Source: Thermogutta sp039793925
GTDB lineage: Bacteria; Planctomycetota; Planctomycetia; Pirellulales; Thermoguttaceae
NCBI RefSeq assembly: GCF_039793925.1
Contig: NZ_JBAMME010000017.1
Location: forward strand, 4,495 to 68,494
Direction of reading: 5' to 3'
DNA length: 64,000 nucleotides
Position 1 is the stretch's first letter. Each line of letters begins with the position of its first letter. Both the position numbers and the translations under genes were made by a program. Positions 18,632 through 26,747 of this stretch are shown piece after piece. The notes beneath the pieces were generated by a model, which did no database searches, was not told the DNA's origin, and saw only the letters and a list, made by a program, of their open reading frames with translations.

Positions 18632-20347
18632 ATGGCTCTTCGGCGGATTGGTCAAATTCTTGTGGACCTGGGCTTCATCACGGAATCCCAGCTCGAAATG
18701 CTTCTCGAGGAGCAAAAGCAACATAAAGGTGAGCTCCTCGGACAAATCGCTATTCGAATGGGATTGATCAACGAGGATCAGCTTGCCCAGGCGCTGGCGG
18801 AACAATTCAACCTACCGGTGGTTCAGCTGAACGAACTCACCATCCCTCCGGAGGTTCTCAACCGCATCACGGAGCCGATGGCCCAGCTATATAAGATCGT
18901 GCCCATCTCTTTTCACGACAACACGTTGACGGTCGCGATGTGCGAACCTCAGAAACTGTCCGTGATCGACGAACTGCGGAGTTTTCTGGGGTACGAGATC
19001 CGGCCGGTCGTCTCCACCGAGCGTCAGATCAACCAGGCCCTTCAGCGCTATTACTCGGGCACGGAAAGCATTGAGGGAATCATCGAGGAACTGGAGAAAG
19101 ATACGGAGCTGGTCAAAGCGGCCCAGAGTTTGGAGCAGGACGGCCCCATCGACCTGAGCAGTGTGGAAGCCCTCGCGGAGAGTGCCCCGGTGCGGCGACT
19201 TCTCAACATGGTGCTCCTCATGGCTATCAAGGAGCACGCCAGCGACCTGCACTTTGAGCCGTTCGAGAATGAATTCCGGATCCGCATCCGCTCTGACGGC
19301 GTGCTGTATGAGATGGTCCCGCCGCCTCGACATCTGGCTTTTGCCATCACCACACGGATCAAAGTGATGGCCAACCTCGACATTGCCGAACGCCGTCTGC
19401 CGCAGGACGGCAAAATCCGCCTCACGGTGGGCGGCCATCCCGTCGATCTGCGGGTAAGCGTTTTGCCCACCATGTTCGGAGAAAGCTGCGTGCTGCGGGT
19501 TCTGGACAAATCCGTGGTGATGCTCGACCTCAACCAGGTGGGGATGGACCCGACCACGCTGGCCCAGTTCCGGGAGGTGATTCACCGACCGCACGGGATC
19601 GTGCTGGTGACCGGTCCTACCGGGTCGGGAAAGACCACCACCCTTTATGCGGCACTCAACGAGCTGAACACGATCGAAGATAAAATCATCACCACCGAAG
19701 ACCCAGTGGAATACACGATTGACGGCCTCGTGCAAATTCCCATCGATCCGGACATTGGAAACACGTTTGCCAATCTGCTTCGGGCCATTTTGCGGCACGA
19801 CCCGGATATCATTTTGGTGGGCGAGATCCGTGACCTGGAAACGGCGGAAATTGCCGTGCAAGCGGCATTGACCGGGCACATGGTGTTCAGCACCCTGCAC
19901 ACCAACGACGCGCCCAGTTCGATCGCCCGGCTTCGCGACATGGGCGTGCCACCGTTCCTCATCACGGCCACGGTGGAAGCCATTCTCGCCCAGCGGTTGG
20001 TCCGCAAGATTTGTCCGGAATGCCGGGAACTGACCGTGCCCAGCACAGAAGCCCTGGCGGACTTGGAAATGACGCCCGAGGACGTGGTGGGCAAGACCTT
20101 TTACCGCGGTCGCGGCTGCGCCAACTGCAACAACACCGGCTTCAAAGGCCGTACGGGCATTTTTGAACTGATGCCCATCACGGACGAAATTCGGGAGCTC
20201 ATCCACCGGGGGGCGTCCACCGAAGAACTCCGGGATGCGGCCATCCGCGCAGGCATGAAGACCCTACGGCAAGACGGTCTGGAAAAGATTTACCAGGGGA
20301 TCACCACGGTGGAGGAGGTCGTACGGGAAACGACCATTGAAGCGTGA
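18632..20347 (+). CDS. Second GspE/PilB-family assembly ATPase
   Basis: A 571-residue paralogue of the ATPase at 15457. MshEN N-terminal domain (MALRRIGQILVDLGFITESQLE ... LLGQIAIRMGLINEDQLAQALAEQF), Walker A GPTGSGKTTT, Asp box TTEDPVEYTIDG, Walker B ILVGEIRDLETAEIA, His box GHMVFSTLHTNDAPSS, and zinc knuckle CPEC ... CANCNNTGFKGR. It is complete and of normal length. Two assembly ATPases plus PilT in one locus suggest that one serves a pilus and one a pseudopilus, or that they form mixed motors. It precedes the platform gene gspF by 145 bases, so this copy is the likelier partner of that platform protein. Confidence 0.93.
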   Translation: MALRRIGQILVDLGFITESQLEMLLEEQKQHKGELLGQIAIRMGLINEDQLAQALAEQFNLPVVQLNELTIPPEVLNRITEPMAQLYKIVPISFHDNTLTVAMCEPQKLSVIDELRSFLGYEIRPVVSTERQINQALQRYYSGTESIEGIIEELEKDTELVKAAQSLEQDGPIDLSSVEALAESAPVRRLLNMVLLMAIKEHASDLHFEPFENEFRIRIRSDGVLYEMVPPPRHLAFAITTRIKVMANLDIAERRLPQDGKIRLTVGGHPVDLRVSVLPTMFGESCVLRVLDKSVVMLDLNQVGMDPTTLAQFREVIHRPHGIVLVTGPTGSGKTTTLYAALNELNTIEDKIITTEDPVEYTIDGLVQIPIDPDIGNTFANLLRAILRHDPDIILVGEIRDLETAEIAVQAALTGHMVFSTLHTNDAPSSIARLRDMGVPPFLITATVEAILAQRLVRKICPECRELTVPSTEALADLEMTPEDVVGKTFYRGRGCANCNNTGFKGRTGIFELMPITDEIRELIHRGASTEELRDAAIRAGMKTLRQDGLEKIYQGITTVEEVVRETTIEA

Positions 20348-20492
20348 TGAAGGCGGATTTCGTGGCTTGAGCATCATCCGAGCGAGCGGCAGCGAATAAT
20401 AGAGAGGCAAGCGATTCGGAAAGAGTCGGATCGGCTAAGTTGGGCCAGGGGGCATATCCGGTGTCCCCGCCCCGCAGTGTGAGGACCAGGCC

Positions 20493-21827
20493 ATGCCGAA
20501 GTTCCAATTCGAAGCAATGGACGCCACCGGACAGGAGATCCGGGACGTCATCGAAGCGGCCACCCAGGAGGAAGCCGAACAGACGATCCGCCAGATGGGT
20601 TATTACATCACGCGGATCGCTCCACAGAAGGAAAAAAAGGAAAAGACCGCTAAAGCTAAATCGCGGAAGACGTTCTCGATTGGTCGGGTCAACGCCAAGA
20701 CACTGACCACATTCACCAAGCAACTTTCGGTCCTTCAAGACGCAGGGCTGCCCATTCTGCGGAGTCTGAAAATTCTGGAGGCTCAGGCCAAACCCTCCAT
20801 CTTCGGAAGCCTCAAAAACTGCCTTATCGACGTCATTGAAGAAATCGAGGGTGGAGCCACGCTCTCTGAGGCCATGGCTAAGGCGCCCAAAGCGTTTGAT
20901 CGGCTCTATGTTAACATGGTGAAGGCGGGTGAGGCCGGTGGCGCCTTGGAAGTCATTCTCCGCCGTCTCGCGGAATTTCAGGAACGTTCGCTCTGGTTGA
21001 AGCGGAAGGTCAAAGGCGCGCTGGTGTATCCGATCGCTGTGATCGTGTTCGCGTGCCTCATTCTGACCTTCATCATGATCAAGATCGTGCCTCAATTCCA
21101 GAAGATCTTTGAAGAATTTGAGACCGATCTTCCTGTTCCCACGCAGATATTGATCAACGTTTCCCAGACGGTCATCCACTGGTGGTTCCTCCTGCCGGGG
21201 ATTCCGCTGGGTATTTGGCTCTTCGTCAAACTGGTCAACATGTTCCCGTACTGTCGCTACGGATGGGATCTATTCAAATTGCGGCTGCCGATTTTCGGGC
21301 AGCTCGTGGAAAAGAACATCATCGCGCGAACCACGCGGACTCTGGGTACCCTGGTGGCCAGCGGCGTGCCCATCCTGGAAGCCCTGACGATCACGCGGGA
21401 CACCGCCACCAACGCGGTGTTTGAGCGGCTCTACCAGCGCGTGCTGGACGCGATTCGAGAAGGTGAAACGATAGCTAAGCCGCTGAAGGACAATTCCCGG
21501 CCTGGCTTCCACCCGATTACCGCGTTCTGGTTCTTTTTCTTCCTGGGTGGGCCGATTGGCCTTCTCCTGTACCTTACCCGGTGGAATAACCCCATCATGG
21601 AAGACATCGCCATCAACATGGTGGATGTGGGTGAGGAGACGGGCGAGCTCGACACGATGCTTTACAAGATCGCAGACAACTACGACGAGGAAGTGGCGAT
21701 CATCACCGAAAGCCTCCTCAGCCTGTTTGAGCCGGTGCTGATCATCGTGCTGGGATGCATGGTGGGATTTATCGTGATCGCCCTCTTCCTGCCGTTGATC
21801 GCACTGATTCAAAAACTATCCGGTTGA
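20493..21827 (+). CDS. GspF/PilC-family inner-membrane platform protein with an extra hydrophobic insert
   Basis: A 444-residue platform protein on which the ATPase turns during pilus or pseudopilus assembly. It has two T2SSF domains: the first about residues 72-195 (TFTKQLSVLQDAGLPILRSLKIL ... GEAGGALEVILRRLAEF) and the second about 275-435 (RTLGTLVASGVPILEALTITRD ... VDVGEETGELDTMLYKIADNYDEEV). Membrane helices lie near 176-198, 228-248 and 412-436. Most family members are close to 400 residues. Here about 35 extra residues (about 333-370, with PITAFWFFFFLGGPIGLLLYL) interrupt the second domain between IAKPL and the NMVDVGEETG motif and look like a membrane hairpin or helix. GAGGACCAGG precedes the ATG. 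Confidence 0.93.
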   Translation: MPKFQFEAMDATGQEIRDVIEAATQEEAEQTIRQMGYYITRIAPQKEKKEKTAKAKSRKTFSIGRVNAKTLTTFTKQLSVLQDAGLPILRSLKILEAQAKPSIFGSLKNCLIDVIEEIEGGATLSEAMAKAPKAFDRLYVNMVKAGEAGGALEVILRRLAEFQERSLWLKRKVKGALVYPIAVIVFACLILTFIMIKIVPQFQKIFEEFETDLPVPTQILINVSQTVIHWWFLLPGIPLGIWLFVKLVNMFPYCRYGWDLFKLRLPIFGQLVEKNIIARTTRTLGTLVASGVPILEALTITRDTATNAVFERLYQRVLDAIREGETIAKPLKDNSRPGFHPITAFWFFFFLGGPIGLLLYLTRWNNPIMEDIAINMVDVGEETGELDTMLYKIADNYDEEVAIITESLLSLFEPVLIIVLGCMVGFIVIALFLPLIALIQKLSG

Positions 21828-22181
21828 GAAACAGGGTCTTCTGACAGAAGACCGGCACGGAGGGACAACTCATCGGGCCAGCCAGCAACCGATGGTGCCT
21901 GGGCAAGGGCACCTTTCCGGTCGGGAGATCGTGTCCATTTTGCAACACAAGAATTTCGCCCGGACGCGGGAAGCGTTCTTTCCCTTGCCGACCAGGAGGA
22001 CGGGACGATTTCCCGCGGTGCGTGAGCTGGTAGTGACTTGCTGATTGTTCACGGAATCACACAGGATCGGGGACAACAGCGCCGCACATCACCGGTTTTT
22101 TGGCGACATAGACCGCCTGATAAGGCAGGTGCCTTTACAATGATCGTGGAGACCACACAGGGACAACTCGGGAGATCGGTT
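21828..22181. other. Intergenic region, 354 bases
   Basis: It lies between gspF and the minor pseudopilins. A short hairpin GGTGCC/GGCACC with an 8-nt loop (21894-21913) is followed by TTT and could be a weak terminator. Upstream in-frame starts for the next gene (22038 and 22140) fall here but lack good ribosome-binding sites. Nothing else is recognised. Confidence 0.4.
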
Positions 22182-23132
22182 ATGAACGGTGTTGAAATGG
22201 CGACAACCCGGATGCAGCCGGAGCATCAGCGGAAAAACAGGGGTTTCACCCTGGTTGAGTTGCTCACGGTCATTGTGATCATCGGGATTTTGATCGCGCT
22301 TATCTCGGCGGCGACAATCACCGCCCGTGCTAGGGCCCGCGAGGCCGCCATCTACACCCAGATCAAACAACTGGAAGCCGCCCTCATGGAATATAAGAAC
22401 CAGTTCGGCGAGTTTCCTCCCGATTTTTCGGGCCCCAACCGCAATCTCGATATCGAGCGTCACATCCGCCGGCGATGGCCGCGGTTCAGAGTGGATCCGT
22501 CTGTCATCAATTCGCCCACCCCGCTTTACGACACGCTGAAGCTCCGGCTCGCCAGCGAGTACAACATCGACCTGGACGCTCTCGATGCCCGCAGTGCTCT
22601 CGTCTTCTGGCTCGGGGGTTTGCCCGATATCAAGCCGGGCGATCCCTTCCTGCAACCGGGCAGCGTGTACAAGCCGGTGGGATTTCACGGGGATGAGGCG
22701 AATCCTATCCAGCGGGGCGAGCCGCGGACAGGCAGCCTCTTCGAGTTCGATCCCACCAAAGTCGCCTGGACGGGATCACCGATTTCCGTCATGACCTACG
22801 TCCCCGACACCCGCATCGTCTCCGACTCGAACCAGCCGCCGAGCGTGGTGTACTTCCGTTCCGAGCGAGCTCCCGACGGTACTCGTACCTACGCCACCAA
22901 AGTCAATCTCCTGCCGCTGGGCTGTGTGCCGTATCGGGTGAGCACCAGCGAAAACTGGCGGAATCCCGACTCATTCCAGCTCATCCATCCAGGGTTGGAT
23001 GGTGATTACGGGGGGCCGCGGCAAGCCGATCCAACCACTTGGCCGATCAGCGATAACGGTGTCAACTTCACCAAAGGTGACTACGACAACATCACGAATT
23101 TCGCCACCCGGCTGGAGAATGAAATCAAATGA
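22182..23132 (+). CDS. Minor pseudopilin (GspG/H-like), large
   Basis: A 316-residue prepilin with the class-III signal RKNRG|FTLVELLTVIVIIGILIALI: Gly at -1, Glu at +5, then the hydrophobic helix, followed by the coiled N-terminal region (AREAAIYTQIKQLEAALMEYKNQFGEFPPDF). The globular part is long and has no family name. A distinctive end reads HPGLDGDYGG, a pattern common in planctomycete pseudopilins. I chose the ATG at 22182 (CGGGAG upstream), which gives a 21-residue leader. The stop overlaps the start of the next gene by 4 bases (ATGA), so translation is coupled. Confidence 0.88.
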   Translation: MNGVEMATTRMQPEHQRKNRGFTLVELLTVIVIIGILIALISAATITARARAREAAIYTQIKQLEAALMEYKNQFGEFPPDFSGPNRNLDIERHIRRRWPRFRVDPSVINSPTPLYDTLKLRLASEYNIDLDALDARSALVFWLGGLPDIKPGDPFLQPGSVYKPVGFHGDEANPIQRGEPRTGSLFEFDPTKVAWTGSPISVMTYVPDTRIVSDSNQPPSVVYFRSERAPDGTRTYATKVNLLPLGCVPYRVSTSENWRNPDSFQLIHPGLDGDYGGPRQADPTTWPISDNGVNFTKGDYDNITNFATRLENEIK

Positions 23133-24106
23133 TGGGGAAGATGCGAACCATCCCAATCCGGTCTCTCCTCGGGCGAAGGCGAGGCTCCTTCACGCTGGCC
23201 GAGCTGATCGTCACCATCGTGATTATCAGCATTTTGATGGGCATCACCTGGGGAGCGATTCTCCGCGTGCGGCAGCAAGGTCGCGTGGCAAAAACCAAGG
23301 CCACGATCGCCAAGATCAACCAGATCATTATGGAGCGCTACGACTCGTACCGCACACGTCGGGTCCCCATCGACACCCGGGGGCTCCCCCCGCTTGTGGC
23401 AGCGAGATTCCGCCTGTGGGCCATTCGCTGCATCATGGCCTGGGAAATGCCGGATCGGCTGAGCGACGTCACCTGGCCGGCGAATAATCCCAGCAACCTG
23501 ACCCCTGCCGACGAGAACCTCCCTATCTCCCTCACACTGTCCCTGCCTAATGGGCAACAGGTCACGCGTTCGATGACGCGGACGGCCCTTGCCCGACGGT
23601 ATTTCCGCCGATTCTTGCAGGGCATGCCGAGCGGTCAGCACTCGCCGGCGGAATTGCTCTATCTGATCGTCACAGAAGGAACGCCAGGCAGCCGGGAACT
23701 CTTCGCGGAGAACGAAATTGCGGACACCGACGGGGACGGATATTTCGAATTTGTGGACGGCTGGGGACATCCCATCTACTTCATCCGTTGCCCGGTGGCT
23801 TTCCCGGACTCCGATATTCAACTACCACCAACAGCTACGGCGGAGGAAAAGGCTGCCGATCACGATCCGTTTGATCCGCTGCGCGTCGATCCGGGAGCGT
23901 GGCGGGTGGTCCCGCTCATTTATTCCGCCGGTCCAGACGGGTTTTACGGATTGGACCTTCAAGGCCAGCTTGGATATTTCGCCAACTGGGATACATGGTA
24001 CACATTCCCTGTGGGAGCGCCCGCCGACGATCCAAATAATCCTGACGACTACCTCGGGTGCCATCAGGACAACATCCACAACCACCGTGCGGAGACCATG
24101 CCATGA
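23129..24106 (+). CDS. Minor pseudopilin
   Basis: A 325-residue prepilin whose leader MMGKMRTIPIRSLLGRRRGS precedes FTLAELIVTIVIISILMGI. Here Ser, not Gly, seems to be at -1 if cleavage is before Phe; Glu +5 is kept. A coiled segment follows (GRVAKTKATIAKINQIIMERYDSY). A D-rich loop ADTDGDGYFEFVDGWGHPI may bind calcium, as in GspG-type pseudopilins, and the end GPDGFYGLDLQGQLGYF resembles the preceding gene. It overlaps both neighbours by 4 bases, so it is part of a tightly coupled operon. Confidence 0.87.
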   Translation: MMGKMRTIPIRSLLGRRRGSFTLAELIVTIVIISILMGITWGAILRVRQQGRVAKTKATIAKINQIIMERYDSYRTRRVPIDTRGLPPLVAARFRLWAIRCIMAWEMPDRLSDVTWPANNPSNLTPADENLPISLTLSLPNGQQVTRSMTRTALARRYFRRFLQGMPSGQHSPAELLYLIVTEGTPGSRELFAENEIADTDGDGYFEFVDGWGHPIYFIRCPVAFPDSDIQLPPTATAEEKAADHDPFDPLRVDPGAWRVVPLIYSAGPDGFYGLDLQGQLGYFANWDTWYTFPVGAPADDPNNPDDYLGCHQDNIHNHRAETMP

Positions 24107-25317
24107 CCGGCTGGGGGGCGAGGAATCCTATGCATGAAAAGCTGATTCGCGAGGGGCGGCGCGGCGTGACGCTCATCGAGCTGCTCGTCGTCATCACGAT
24201 TTTGCTCATTCTTCTTGCGGTGATGGTGCCACGACTGCGGCCGATGATGGAGCAGCGACGGATTCGCGAGGCATCCCGAACGGTGTCGGCGTTCTTTTAT
24301 GCCGCCCGCAACCGCGCGATGGAAATCGGTCGGCCGGTCGGGGTAGCTATCGAACGCCTGAAAGTCCAGCCCGAGGCCGCCGTGACCCTGCGGATGGTGG
24401 AAGTACCCCCGGCCTACGCGGGAGATGTCATCGGAGCCCGTGCCATCGTCCGGCGGCTGGGGACAAGCCCACTCTTTCAGGTCCGCCTCAACACAGCCGA
24501 AGTCGCAAGCATGCTTACTCAGACGCTTCCGGTGGCGGTGGGGGATGTCATCACGTTTGAGTCGCAGGGAATACGTTACCGGATTGTCGGCCTGGATCTG
24601 AACGGAGACGGCAGCGCGGACACCGACTCCGACAATCTGATCGGTGATCCTAACTTCCCGGTTCAAAGCACACCGTTTGCCGTGCTCTTGGTGAAACTCG
24701 AGGATGTAGCGGACACACCCTGGCCGGCAACCAGCAATCCCTCAGCTCCGTTCCCCCCTGAAAACCCCGGAACTGGAATTGGCTCCCGGCCGGTGGCGTT
24801 CCAGATCTATCGGCGGCCTGAATCGACCGCGGCGGCCCCCGTCCGATTGCCGACGGGAACGGTGATCGACCTGTATTCCTCGGGCACCGACAGCATGGTC
24901 CTGATGGGGAATCCCAGCGGATTTGTCCCTGTGGACCACAACACGAGCACTCCCGAAATCGAAGATCCGACACCCGTCATTGTGCTCTTTGCGCCGGATG
25001 GTCGCGTGCAACGGGTGTTTTATGAGAACACTCAATCGGCGGTCACAGAGCCCATCTATCTCCTTATTGGTCGCTGGGAACGGATGCCCGCCATGGCAAG
25101 TTCACCGCCGGCTGCGCGGGGGCCTTCCCTCGCCGAGGATGGCCTTTACAACTGGCAGGACATCACCAATTACTGGCTGGTGATCAATCCCAATACCGGC
25201 CTGGCTGTCACCGCCCCGGTGAGTGGCACCACGATGGTCAACAACGTCAAAGTTCCCAACGATGTGTACGCGGCTCGCAACGATGCCCGACTGATGAAAG
25301 GCGTGGGAGGACGCTGA
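24103..25317 (+). CDS. Minor pseudopilin, GspH-like
   Basis: A 404-residue prepilin. The leader ends in EGRRG and the mature part starts VTLIELLVVITILLILLAVMVPRLRPMMEQRR, with Glu +5. The following stretch REASRTVSAFFYAARNRAMEIGRPVGVAIER is the pattern of GspH-type minor pseudopilins, in which the helix packs on a beta-rich head. The ATGA overlap with the previous gene decides the start at 24103; ATG 24130 (MHEKLIREGRRG) is a possible alternative with a shorter leader. A DLNGDGSADTDSDN loop looks like a calcium site. Confidence 0.86.
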   Translation: MTGWGARNPMHEKLIREGRRGVTLIELLVVITILLILLAVMVPRLRPMMEQRRIREASRTVSAFFYAARNRAMEIGRPVGVAIERLKVQPEAAVTLRMVEVPPAYAGDVIGARAIVRRLGTSPLFQVRLNTAEVASMLTQTLPVAVGDVITFESQGIRYRIVGLDLNGDGSADTDSDNLIGDPNFPVQSTPFAVLLVKLEDVADTPWPATSNPSAPFPPENPGTGIGSRPVAFQIYRRPESTAAAPVRLPTGTVIDLYSSGTDSMVLMGNPSGFVPVDHNTSTPEIEDPTPVIVLFAPDGRVQRVFYENTQSAVTEPIYLLIGRWERMPAMASSPPAARGPSLAEDGLYNWQDITNYWLVINPNTGLAVTAPVSGTTMVNNVKVPNDVYAARNDARLMKGVGGR

Positions 25318-25318
25318 G

Positions 25319-26560
25319 GTGATTGATCCCGGGACAACTCTGATGCCAACGGCAACCCGCCCGGAGCGATCCCCCGCGGGGAAGCGTGGCGGCTTCAGTT
25401 TGCTGGAAGTCCTCATCGCCATGTTTATCCTCACGGTAGGGATGCTAGGGATCGCCGCCGTGGTGGTGATCGGCAATATGTCGGCGATGCGGGCGCTCAT
25501 CGCAGATCGTACGGCCGTCGTCGGGCGCAACGCCCTTTCCGAAGTCCGTGTTCGCGATTGGCTGGATCCGGTGCGATGGGTCACCGTTCAGGGTTCACCA
25601 GTTGTCTCAAGTCGGGATCAGCCTTTGCCGGTCGGTGAGTCCTTCTGCATTGACCCCCTATACATCGCCCAGATAAACAATGGGCAAGGAGCGGTGCCGA
25701 ACGCCCTGTCCCCGGACCTGGCTCGTTTCCCGTACAATCCGCCCGGGACCGCTGTGAGCATGCAACGGATCACCGTCAACATTGCGGCCAATCCGAATGC
25801 GCCGGCCAACGTCCAGGCGATCCTCATGAATCCTCAAATTTGGAAACGCATTGTGGTAAGTGAGGACGACCTTGTCTTCGACCCAAGCCGACTATCCCGG
25901 CCACGGTTGCTGTTTCGAACCGACACAGGGGCGGCAGTTCCGTTGCCCCCCTTGCCTGGCGATACCGGGTCTGGCAATCCGCTCTATGCCGATTACCAGG
26001 GGATGTACTCCTGGATGATCACGGTGGTTCCTCAGGTGCCGAGAATCCCCTCCGGCACCCAGAAATATCTCGTTTCTGCTGTGGTGTTTCGCGATCGGAA
26101 TTTTCTGTGGCGCGACGATCCCACGGTGGAAGTCCCCGGAGAGCGTGTGGCCACAGCGAATTTCCTGGGCGGGGGCGACCTGCGGCTTTCCATCCCCGCA
26201 AGTCGTGTTAAAGATGCTGCCCAGGCCGACGAATACTTGAGGGTTCCGGAAGGCCAGTACCTCCTCCTGGCCGGTCGTGCCCTCGTTAGCAGCAATCCGC
26301 CTGTTATGCAGAACGTATTTTTGTGGTATCGCGTTGTGGCCTCGGGAGACTTGGTTAATCAAAACCAGAATTATTTCCGAGAAGTTACCGTCGCGGGACC
26401 AGATTGGAATATCGCATGGTGTGTCCAAACCAACAATGATACCGATGGGGATGGCGTGCCCGTCGAAACTCAGGCCGTGCTGTGCACTAACGTCTATGGT
26501 GTGTACACCGAAGTGATCGACCCGGAAGTCCTGAGCCGCGCGTCGTTCGCCGCTCGGTGA
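25319..26560 (+). CDS. Minor pseudopilin, PilV/GspI-like
   Basis: A 413-residue prepilin with the leader ending GKRGG and mature start FSLLEVLIAMFILTVGMLGIAAVVVIG. The G-M-L-G-I-A pattern is typical of PilV/GspI-type minor pilins. The GTG start at 25319 is supported by GGGAGGA placed 8 bases upstream inside the previous gene's end; ATG 25343 would give a shorter leader. It begins one base after the preceding stop codon. The C-terminal part (NTDTDGDGVPVETQ region) carries another acidic Asp-rich loop. Confidence 0.86.
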   Translation: MIDPGTTLMPTATRPERSPAGKRGGFSLLEVLIAMFILTVGMLGIAAVVVIGNMSAMRALIADRTAVVGRNALSEVRVRDWLDPVRWVTVQGSPVVSSRDQPLPVGESFCIDPLYIAQINNGQGAVPNALSPDLARFPYNPPGTAVSMQRITVNIAANPNAPANVQAILMNPQIWKRIVVSEDDLVFDPSRLSRPRLLFRTDTGAAVPLPPLPGDTGSGNPLYADYQGMYSWMITVVPQVPRIPSGTQKYLVSAVVFRDRNFLWRDDPTVEVPGERVATANFLGGGDLRLSIPASRVKDAAQADEYLRVPEGQYLLLAGRALVSSNPPVMQNVFLWYRVVASGDLVNQNQNYFREVTVAGPDWNIAWCVQTNNDTDGDGVPVETQAVLCTNVYGVYTEVIDPEVLSRASFAAR

Positions 26561-26747
26561 AGCTTCCCGGCGGGTGGGTCCCCGTCGAGATGCTTGGACG
26601 CACCGGCCAGACACGCGGAAAAGTATTCACGGCAGCCAGGACATATCAAACGGCGAACCCATCCCGGATGTTTGAATGAGAGCCCGAGAGCAATCTCTGG
26701 TCCCCCAGGGCAAGCGGACCAGATAACAAACCTTGAGGTATACGGAT

